The position numbers and the translations under genes were made by a program. From NCBI GenBank assembly GCA_011799875.1, contig CM022303.1, forward strand, positions 215,046,255 through 215,110,254: a stretch of 64,000 bases of DNA, in the 5' to 3' direction. Below, piece after piece: positions 55,756-64,000 of this stretch. Source of the stretch: Thinopyrum elongatum. Lineage: Eukaryota; Streptophyta; Magnoliopsida; Poales; Poaceae. Position 1 is the stretch's first letter. Every line of letters begins with the position of its first letter. The notes below the pieces were generated by a model. It did no database searches. It was given only the letters and a program-made list of their open reading frames with translations, and was not told the origin of the DNA.

Positions 55756-58119
55756 GTCGTATATGCATACACATATCCAGTCCAACTTACCTTTGCTTTT
55801 TAAAATACTCGTCGGCGCATCTATTCACGGGTCCATTCTTCTTCACCTCTACTTCGTTGTCGTTATTACCGGGCTGCTTATCTGGTCTAAACTCAAGTAA
55901 CCAATTCACCAGCCATGTGTTCATCAAGTGATGAACGTCACTAACTAGTTCCGACAGATACGATGAATAATCACTGTTAACCTCAAAATAATGTAACAGA
56001 TGTAAAACCATGATATTTTGGAGCAAACAGTAATAGGAAAGATAACACTAACTTACATTGCCATATAGCCATTGATGGTAAAGAATCTTACAAGCCCTCT
56101 CTGCAGTAAGACCTTTGCCCGTACCATCATTGAATATTTCCTTTTTTGGAATTTTCATGAGCGTTCATAAGCACGGACATACTGAACGGATGCTTTCACC
56201 ACATCATAGTCATCACTAGAATTCTCAACGCCTTCTTCCTTGAACAGTTTTGCAACACATAACTTAATTGTGTTAGTAAAGCAATGATACATACGAAGTT
56301 GTATGCGAAAACAATTTGAAGAATAAAAACTCACTAGCTTTTGCGGAACATTTTGCACGCTTGGTCGGTGTAAGGAGCACAAAAGAAGACTTCATAAGTT
56401 TTGATACCTTGCGCTTCCGCTCCCCAAGAACCTCTTGCACTACCTCATCATCTCCGGTACAACCGCCCGATCCACGTGATGCGATTTCATCTGTACTTAA
56501 AGATGTTACTGCCTTTTCATCTGATACCTCAGGAACTTGGAAAGGACCATCATTATCACCCTTGAAACTATCCCAATACTCTGATGTGCAATAATAAGGT
56601 CTTTTTTCATGAGAATTCACAACATCTTCATCATCCTCTCGCACATTCGTTTTTGCAAGCGTGTTGAAATCGTCCAAATCATCATGATAAACCCATTATT
56701 TATGAGGAACTCCACCATAGTTTCTACATTCACTATTATCACCATACTCATTCTCTTCTTCTTTTTCAATGTTACCGGCTTTGTAGAAGACACCGGTTTT
56801 GTTCATTTTCTCTAGGACCCTCTCTGAATAATAATTAATTCTTTTTAGTTCCGCAATACACTGCAGGACAAAGTGAATGCCAATAAATCCGAAGTGTTAC
56901 CTGTGCGCATAACTCTGCAAACGAAGTAGGTCCTTACGAATGTGCTTCAGCTCATTCATAATCCGATCCGTAATAGGGTTCTGGCTCGCCGAAGCCTCTG
57001 ATGTGTTGCCACCTTCCTTCCTTCTAGTAACGTCAGCCTTTTTCATACTAGCTTTCTTGTTTTTTTAGCTTGTTCAAGTCTAATTTTTTTCAGCCTGTAA
57101 TCTTGTGTAATGGTGTCATCGATCTACAACATTAACAACCATACATACAAATCAAATTACCAATTAATTGCACGAAATGAATGTAAAATAAAACAATATT
57201 ACACATATTACCATCCCAACACCACGACCATAACCAAAGTTGTACTTGTCTCTTTTCTCTACTACATCTTCTCTTCAGTTCCTCATCAATGGGCTCACCA
57301 GCGCCAATGGATCATATTACGGACCGGTGGTTGGCTGCACCTTCTCCAATATAGATACTGCAAAACAAAAAAGTGTTTAATTAGCATGTGTTTGACTAAT
57401 ATTACATAACAGAAATGTTGAAATTAATAAATAAATCATACCTGCACAGGGGCTAGGTTGCCACGTGGCCACTCCCTAACACGGCCGGACTGTAAAACCT
57501 TACCAATCTCCGACAAACAAAACTGCAAAGTAAACGCATTCCAGTTGAACTTATTTATCAACTTGATATCTTGCACTAACGCATAGTAATTCTTCGGGAT
57601 GTATTCATCAGGCACTGGTGCAATTATAGTCCCTAACAGAACGAGAAACGCCATGCGAACGAATTCATCGTCCGCGTTTTTATTTCTCACAATTTTAACA
57701 ATCAGATCATCAATCAAGATTTTACCATTCTTTCTGCTAACAAAACTAATTGGTATTTTTTTTCATTGCTTTTCCTTCTTCCATACTCAGAAAACCAGAT
57801 ACATCCACTCCTTCATTTTTCCAACCAAATATAGAGAACACATCATCAGGCAGCAGTGAAATAAACCCTTGTTTCCAGATGTCTCTTGGATCATGAATTT
57901 TTTACTATGTGGATTGTAACCTTGAATCATAAAGTGAAGCAAAAGATCATGCATCTTGATCGAAGGTATTAGTAACATGCCCTCCATCTCCGTTTCATAA
58001 ATTGTAAATCGCTGACTTGGTGTAAACTTCTCAACAAGGCTAACCCACTTTTCTACAGAACATGCAATCGCACCATCGATGTCCATACTGCATGAAATAT
58101 ATTTTTTGACCTGGTACGG

Positions 58120-59620
58120 CCCCTATCAAATGACGGTTTTTTTCGACATTCTTCAAACTTTGCGTCGAGCACTGGGGTGGGCATGCCCACTTGCTGGCAA
58201 AGTTTGGTGCCCCACATTTTTTCTACGACTTTGTATCGACATGAGAAGCATTAATGCCAATTTTTATTGAATTTTGACATTGTATGCATTTTCTAGGGTT
58301 TTCCCGACAATAAAACCCTAAAATACTTTCGGACGTGACGCAACATGCGTTCGTTGTCAGAATTTGTTCAAATTTGGCATGAAGCACTGGGGTGGGCATG
58401 CCCACTTGCTGGCAAAATGTGGTGCCATTCTGAAGATGACAAAAAAATTGACCTAGTTTAGCGGAGGCCGTTCGGTAGGAGCAAAGAGTCCGTCTTGAAT
58501 GGCGTTTTTTTACATCCTTCAAATGAAACCAAATTTTCCTACACCCTTGTATCAACATTAGAAGCAGCCATGCCAAGTTTGGTCCATTTTCCATGTTGTA
58601 TGCATTTTCTAGGTTTTTTAGACGATAAAACCCTAAAATACTTTGCGGACGTGACACAACGTGCCCTCATTGTCGGAAACCGTTCAATTTTTGTGTGGAG
58701 TACTTTGGTGGGCGTGCCCACTTGCTGCCAAAATTCGTGTCATTCTGAAGATGAGCAAAAATTGACCTTGCTCAGCACAGCCTGTTCGGGTAGGGAGGAA
58801 AGGGTCCGTCTCGAATGACATTTTTTGCCGACATCCTTCAAATGAATCCAAATTTTTTCTACACCCTTGTATCAACAAAAGAAACAAGCATGCCAAGTTT
58901 CGTTGCTTTTCGATGTTGTATGGCTTGTCTAGGTTTTTTCACACGATAAAACCCTAAAATATTTTGCGGACGTGACGCAATGTGCCCTCATTGTCGGAAA
59001 CCGTTCAAATTTTGTGTGGAGTACTTTGGTGAGCATACCGATTTGCTGCCAAAATTTGATGTCATTCTGAAGATGAGAAAAAATCAACCGTGTTCAGCGC
59101 AGCCCGTTCGGGTAGGAGGAAAGGGTCCGTCTCGAATGACGTTTTTTCTGATATCCTTCAAATGAACCCAAAAAACTTTCTACACCCTTGTATTAACAAA
59201 AGAAGTAGCCATGCCAAGTTTTATAGCTTTTCGATGTTGTATGAATATTCTAGGTTTTTTCAGACTATAAAACCCTAAAATACTTTGCGGACGTGACACA
59301 ACGTGCCGTCGTTGTCGGAAACCGTTCAAATTTTGTGTGGAGTACTTTGGTGGGCATGACCACTTGCTGCCAAAATTTGGTGTCATTCTGAAGAAGAGCA
59401 AAAATGGACCTTCTTCAACGCAGCCCGTTCGGGTAGGGAGGAAAGGGTCCGTCTCGAATGACGTTTTTTTCAACATCCTTGAAATGAACCCAAATATTTT
59501 CTACACCCTTGTATCAACATTAGAAGCAGTGATGCCAAGTTTCGTCGCTTTTCGACGTTGTATGGATTTTCTATGTTTTTTCAGACGATTAAACCCTTAA
59601 ATACTTTCAGGACGAGGCCG
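58120..59620. repeat. About five ~320-bp tandem repeats upstream of the protease gene
   Basis: The marker AAACCCTAAAATAC occurs near 58314, 58629, 58949 and 59272, and a variant near 59591 (spacings 315-323). Each unit also has GGAAACCGTTCAAATTTTG, TGGGCATGCCCACTTGCTG, GGGTCCGTCTCGAATGA and CTACACCCTTGTATCAACA. The array starts about 40 bases upstream of the protease ATG. Open frames in it are not conserved between units. Confidence 0.9.
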
Positions 59621-60523
59621 TACAATAATGCCCGGGCAATAATCTGGTGAACGACATGATCTGTGATCAACTGACAGAGCAATACATAGATGTCTAAAGA
59701 GCTTAATCGAAATTATTTCAAACACTAATTTTAGTTAATTGCGAGCATTGAAATGAAAACAATAACTTTTTTAAAATTTCTATAAACATTTTTCAAAAAT
59801 TAACATTTTAAATATGTTGATAGTATATATAGCATTTATTTAAATTAGTGAATATAAAAATAACCTAGATTTAGTTTAAAGACAAATTTTAATTATATTA
59901 TCAGCAAAATTATACAATATTACTTATTTATTTTCATATCAGAATTTTAAAAACAAAAACGTTTATAAATGTAGTAGTCATAATTTTGCATTTTAAAAAG
60001 ACAAATATTTTTTTAACATACAACAAACAAAACTCATAAATTAAATATATTACAAATAAAACAAAACACTGCTTCGGCCCAACGGGCCGACCACAACGGC
60101 ATATTTTATCATTTCATTTTATTTTCAAAATTCTATTTCATTTTATAAATGTTGGGCTCTTTATTTTATTTTTTATTTTATTTCATCTTCAAAATTTTAT
60201 TTATTTTCTATTTTCTTTTTCTCTTTCTATCGTTTATCATATTAGTTTTCGTTCTTTCTTTTCTTATTTATTGTATTTCCTTTATAAAATTCTGTTTAAT
60301 TTTCATTCCTTTTTTTATAAAAAAATAACATTTTTATATTTTCTGTGACGATTTCAAAAATTAACTTAGTTCGTTTATATTTCATTAGATCTTTACGATA
60401 TTTCATAACTTTGGCTACAAACACAATTTTTTAAATAATTTTCATTCAAATATAAACATAGTTCAAACATTTTTCATTCAACATTACCATAATTTACATA
60501 TTTTTCAAATTAAAAAACCTAAA
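59621..60523. other. A/T-rich intergenic DNA
   Basis: Long T- and A-rich stretches with one GC island (CGGCCCAACGGGCCG near 60075). No gene or element border was recognised. It adjoins the 3' end of the minus-strand cargo-like gene. Confidence 0.5.
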
Positions 60524-61287
60524 CTACTCCTCGTTGCTAACGGCGAGGTCGATAACGTCGGCGTCGCCACCGCCGACGCCGCCTGTAGCTCCACCGTCGT
60601 CGTTGTCACTGCCGATGCCGTCCCAATGGACCCCGTCGTCTTCGTCGTCCTCCTTCACCGCTGGCACCGCCTCCATCGCCGCAGCAGCCTTCATGGCCGC
60701 CGCTATATCCGCAGCCTCCCTAGCGGCCGCCGCCGCCTCTGCCGCCGCGGTGTCGACCTGCGATGCCCAGAGAGCGACGAGATACCCCGGCGTGTCGTCG
60801 GGGTCACCGTCTTCTCGAAGGACGACCTGCTCCGGCGGGAGCTCCACCTCCGAAGGCGCAGGCGAGGCGGAGGGCGCGCGGGGGGGGGGGCATGGGGGTC
60901 ATCAGTACGGCGGGACGTCGCTTTCCAGACATGCGTCGGGCGCCGGCGCGCCGCTGCGTTCCGCCGACCGCGATGCCGGCCTCGACCGCGGCTCGATGGA
61001 ACTGGCCGATGACGTCCTCATAACTCTTGTCGTTCCAGAACTGGTGACGGCTGACGATGTTGCACCGGCCGCCGGGGTGGGCGCTGCGCTCCCCCATCAT
61101 GGGGCCGGGACCGTCGGGTAGCCGTCCTTGTCGATCCTCCAGTTGTGGGGAGGCGGCACCCCGGCAGCACGAGGAGGCCGAAGCGGTGGAGCTCCTCAGT
61201 CTTCCGCTTGCCGAGGCTCGACGACCACGAGCTCGAGCCGTCTCCATCGCCCCCGGGGCTGCTGTTGCTGCCGTCGTAGATGGCCAT
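60524..61287 (-). pseudogene. Second member of the MULE cargo-gene family, degenerate
   Basis: The likely start is at 61287 (MAIYDGSNSSPGGDGDG), followed by LHRFGLLVLPGCRLP, comparable with LLARYGVMVLPDTC in the gene at 53479. Then, in another frame, come SRHQFWNDKSYEDVIGQFHR and later MELPPEQVVLREDGDPDDTP, an Ala-rich helix (AAAEAAAAAREAADIAAAMK) and an acidic end (KEDDEDDGVHWDG) with stop at 60524. The N-terminal motif and acidic C-terminus match the layout of the first gene. Frame changes include a G-run at about 60881-60890. The function is unknown. Because the similarity is partial, kinship to the first gene is likely but not proven. Confidence 0.55.
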
Positions 61288-61855
61288 CACCGGGGTGGGG
61301 TGGGATCGCATCGGGTGTGAGGGCGCCGGAGTTTTGGTCGCGGCGGATGTGATTCGCCGGAGGAAGCCGGGGGCCTTTTTATAGTCGTCCGAGCGCCGGG
61401 TGGTAGGCGAGCGGGCTGGCAACCGGTGTTACTCCGCATTAATGGCGGCGGCCTCGGGGCTGGGGAGACGTCGGGACGGGGCGGAAGGCGACGGGACGGG
61501 TCGGCGGAGCAGCAGGCGACGGGATGGCAACCGACGCCACGCCGCGCTTTGACCGCCATGACGCGCTTTCACCGGGCCACGTGCCGCTATTTTGACCGGG
61601 CGACGCGCTTTGATGCCCCACGTCACGCCGGCGTACGCGGGTCACGTCATATACGTGTACGGCCCCGGTCGTGCGTCTGTATGCGTACATCGCCTCGGGC
61701 CGCACGTATACGCCACGGGAGCCGTACGTCGCCCCGGGCCGAGCGTGCACGCCGCTGGAGCCGACGCTTGTAGGACGGGGTGGGGAAAAGATGATAATGC
61801 CCTTTTTTATGAAGGGGTATGGGAAGATCTCGGCCGTCGAAGTGTTTAGGGGTTG
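61288..61855. other. GC-rich upstream region of the 60.5-61.3 kb gene
   Basis: It is CpG-dense, with repeated CGGGCC/ACGTATACG-type words, as in promoters of related transposon genes. No TIR partner or target duplication could be found, so I cannot say the gene lies in a MULE. Confidence 0.45.
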
Positions 61856-61859
61856 TACC

Positions 61860-62180
61860 GAAGAAGAAGTGTCATAAATATATGTGTTTTTAGAGATTTC
61901 AATATGGACTATATACGGAGGAAAATGAGTGCATCTACACTCTAAAATATGTCTATATACATCCATATGTACTCCCTCCATTCCTAAATATAAGTATTTG
62001 TAGAGATTCCACTATAAACCACATACGGATGTATATAGATGCATTTTAGAGTGTAGATTCATTCATTTTGCTCCGTATGTAGTCCATAATGAAATCTCTA
62101 CAAAGACTTATATTTATGAACGGAGAGAGTAGTTAGTATTGAAATCTCTAAAAAAAACTTGTATTTAGGAACGGAGGGAG
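61860..62180. mobile_element. Stowaway (Thalos-like) MITE, outer copy
   Basis: The right end, read inverted, is CTCCCTCCGTTCCTAAATAC, followed by TA (62181-62182). The left arm is recognisable from TTTTAGAGATTTCAATATGG on, but its first ~15 bases are diverged or lost. A second MITE sits in its middle. Confidence 0.75.
61972..62129. mobile_element. Stowaway (Thalos-like) MITE nested in the outer copy
   Basis: The 158-bp element starts CTCCCTCCATTCCTAAATAT and ends with the inverse, flanked by TA (61970-61971 and 62130-62131). It is the same family as its host element. Confidence 0.85.
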
Positions 62181-62409
62181 TAGCAGTGACCATTGTTTAA
62201 AGGGAAGTATCTTGGATTTAAGATCCAGTTATTTGCACAAGTGATTGATGTGGAAATCGTGCTAGCGTTAGGATCCAAAATCTTGTCACTCGCTTCTCGC
62301 TTGGCCTGAAGAACTGGACCTTGCACAGATTTTGTCCTGGGTCAACAAGAAATTTTCGATTTTCGACCAACTTTCTTGATTTCTTCGGGAAAAGATAATG
62401 GATATATCC

Positions 62410-62696
62410 ATCTGGAAACAGAGCAGAAGAAGTCCCCAGCCCACCAGGGTTCAAGTCCTGGTGCTCGCATTATTCCTGGATTTATTTCAGGATTTCCGGC
62501 GATGCGCTTTCAGTGGGAGGAGACGTTCCCGTCGACGACGAGGCGCCTATGGTGACTTCGTAAATTTCAAGATGACATGCCGGCTCAGTTTCTCGGAGGT
62601 GCTCATAGGGGTAGGATGTGCGTGTGTGCGTACATAGGGGTGAGTGTATGCGCGTATGTATAAACGCTTGCGTCTGTATTGATGTTAAAAAAAAAA
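62410..62696 (+). mobile_element. tRNA-derived SINE-like element
   Basis: A Pol III B-box-like GGTTCAAGTCC lies at 62448-62458. The body (GGCGCCTATGGTGACTTCG, CTCATAGGGGTAGG, GTGTGCGTACATAGGGG) and the tail GATGTTAAAAAAAAAA match the general build of Au-type SINEs common in Triticeae. The A-box and exact left end are not certain, and no clear target duplication was found. Confidence 0.65.
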
Positions 62697-62920
62697 GTAG
62701 TACTAGTGCAGGAGCGACTTCTTGTCCTGGGTTAACAAGGAACCACCAAGCCGAAACCAAACCAAACCGAACCGAACAACAAACACAACGGACCACAATG
62801 GAACTGACCGTGCACAAGATGGTCTAAACTTGTACAGTAGCAATTATGTGCACTTGCCTGACCTGAATTCTGCATTTGAGGAGTCTAAATAAGCTAATGG
62901 GACTAGAGCTCTAGGCCAGT

Positions 62921-64000
62921 GGGATTTTTTTTTAAAAGGAGGAAGACCCCCGGCCTCTGCATCTAGGCGATGCATGCAGTCACTTTATTAATTATTCACA
63001 AAAGACCTTACAAAGAAATACAGCAGTAAGTTTGAAGTCATCGTCTAGGCAACATCTGTCGCTACTTCTATCCAGTTGATAAAGGGATGCTGATAGTCCG
63101 GGCCTAATACCACATACCTTGCAGCCAAGCCTAACATCTAAGACATGAGGCTCCAACCAAGCCACTTGCCGGGTATGGGGCACACACCGGTCCGGCGCGC
63201 TCTCAGAGGCCGTCGCCGCCAACTGCCACCACTCCATCTTCAGAGCTGTACTGACGCATCATCCTTCCCCGGTCTAGCTGCCGTCGACGCCACCACGGCG
63301 CCCAACGTCACCACCTCCCTGCGCGCGAACTGTTGAGCACGTCGCGGTCGCCGCCGGTACACCTCAGCACCATGCCGCCAAGTATCACCAGCCGACACAG
63401 GTTGAAGTCTCTGGAAGATCTGTCGTGCGTAGCACCTGCCGACCAGGCATGACAAAGCGTAGCACCTGTCGGCCAGACATGACTTGACATCTCCACCAAA
63501 GCTCCATGCAAGACGAAGCCGCTCCACCTCCTACCTCTGACTTCCAGCGCTGCTCCACAAACGATGCTCCCAAGAGAGAAACGACACCGGAGTGCCGCCA
63601 TCGTCCGATCTGGAAAACCAGATCCTAGGGTTTCCCCCGGAGCAGCACGAGTGGGTCGACAGTAGTTACAGGATGATGCCTTCATCAAGGTAACGGCGCA
63701 GAACGCCGCCATCGTCCGCCGTCGGCTCGGTTTTCACCGGCAACTATGTCTCCCGACTCGCAGCCGGGACTAGATTACAAATCTCGAGATCCGATCATCC
63801 AGCCTCAGGTCGACCACCTCCGACGTAGGAGATGACCACCACCGCCATAATCCTCGTGATGCGATGCAGACCCGAAGTGCTTCAACGAGCCGTCGCAGAA
63901 TCCGATGAGATGTAGCAGTTTGAGGACGTAATGGCAGCCGCCCGCCTAGACCCGAAGGTCCTAGATCGAGGCCGGGATGCGCCACGGCCGCCGTTGTTGC
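62921..64000 (-). repeat. High-copy dispersed repeat with poly(A)-like end, possibly LINE-derived
   Basis: Read on the minus strand, the left end finishes with AATAAAGTGACTGCATGCAT, a short GC stretch and an A-run (62925-62935). This looks like a poly(A) signal and tail. I recall similar sequence as widespread in wheat-family DNA, but no reverse transcriptase frame is present in the window. A short duplicated block (AGCACCTGTCGACCAG-like, near 63430-63480) lies inside. The right part runs out of the window. Confidence 0.4.

Larger units (their letters stand above)
48854..58086 (-). pseudogene. ULP1-like (C48) cysteine protease gene, multi-exon, degenerate
   Basis: Transcribed leftward. The first exon (58086-57442) starts MDIDGAIACSVEKWVSLVEK and holds NADDEFVRMAFLVLLGTI. 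Middle exons (about 57357-55787) include an acidic/Ser-rich linker and AERACKILYHQWLYGN. The protease domain follows: His in GNAHWVTG (54095-54097), Asp in QVFDSLMGHE (54044-54046), Gln in MPQHEDG (near 49190), Cys in NSCGIF (49098-49100), and a last exon ending DKVTWLAKKK with stop TAG 48854-48856. In C48 enzymes these residues cleave ubiquitin-like proteins such as SUMO. Lesions: a frame change near 57840-57850, another near 56155, and TAG at 49066-49068. Two introns carry a MULE and a solo LTR. Such genes are abundant in Triticeae, largely in MULEs. Confidence 0.83.

Noticed and set aside
58223..59600. Several 60-144-codon frames in the 320-bp array
   Set aside because: They change from unit to unit, as expected for non-coding tandem repeats.
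60534..61121. 195-codon plus-strand frame opposite the second cargo gene
   Set aside because: It is Ala/Ser-rich by composition; recognisable motifs lie on the minus strand.
62320..62750. A ~22-base repeat (TTGTCCTGGGT-AACAAG) on both sides of the SINE as its target duplication
   Set aside because: The copies lie ~60 bases or more from the plausible SINE ends and differ at several positions, so they are not a normal SINE target duplication.
63308..63712. 134-codon minus-strand frame near the window end
   Set aside because: It shows no domain and lies in a high-copy repeat; no reverse transcriptase motif supports a LINE protein here.

Overview
This is nuclear DNA of a Triticeae grass (wheat, barley, rye or Aegilops type). 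The evidence is content only: BARE1/WIS/Angela-type Copia elements with ~1.74 kb LTRs, Tekay-, Tat- and Athila-clade Gypsy elements, a CACTA element, Mutator-like elements (MULEs), Stowaway MITEs and a tRNA-derived SINE, nested in one another. There is no prokaryotic architecture and no clearly intact single-copy host gene. Nearly everything with coding capacity is transposon-derived.

Layout. 1-13.5 kb: unassigned DNA with a diverged ~0.5-0.7 kb duplication (1-410 and 10835-11530) and a ~292-bp tandem repeat. A complete minus-strand Copia element (1073-9793), with an uninterrupted 1327-codon polyprotein, sits inside that repeat. Next come a 5S-rRNA-like relic (9914-10040), a MITE carrying a second foldback element (11954-12552) and a palindromic Stowaway (13548-13670). 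13.8-26.9 kb: the right part of a CACTA element (coding tail, GGCC-rich subterminal repeats, terminal CACTAC end at 26946). A very young Tekay-clade chromovirus (14172-25316) splits its last coding exon; its 2836-bp LTRs differ at only about 4 positions and its target duplication is perfect. 26.9-46.0 kb: Athila-type fragments in both orientations flank a decayed Tat/Retand-clade Gypsy (29629-~41560). That element has gag-pol on the minus strand and, tail to tail with it, an antisense, intron-containing gene on the plus strand (about 30.06-34.53 kb). A truncated Copia LTR follows.

46.0-59.6 kb: a FAR1/MURA-type transposase pseudogene (+) converges on a degenerate ULP1-like cysteine protease gene (-), which still shows its His, Asp and Cys residues. 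Two later insertions lie in introns of the protease gene. One is a complete MULE (49381-53973, ~180-bp TIRs, perfect 9-bp duplication) carrying its own non-transposase gene and two tandem-repeat arrays. The other is a solo Athila-type LTR with a perfect 5-bp duplication (54185-55755). A five-copy ~320-bp tandem array lies directly upstream of the protease start. 59.6-64 kb: a second, broken relative of the MULE cargo gene (60524-61287), a Stowaway inside a Stowaway, a SINE and a high-copy dispersed repeat.

Most interesting: the MULE with cargo gene and internal arrays; the possible ULP1-bearing transposase/protease MULE pair; the antisense spliced gene of the Tat element; and the Tekay element, whose recent mobility contrasts with a broken gag/pol frame and an unexplained intact ORF ahead of gag. 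Most elements here belong to known families, and no wholly new system is proven from sequence alone. LTR difference counts were made by eye and ages are approximate.
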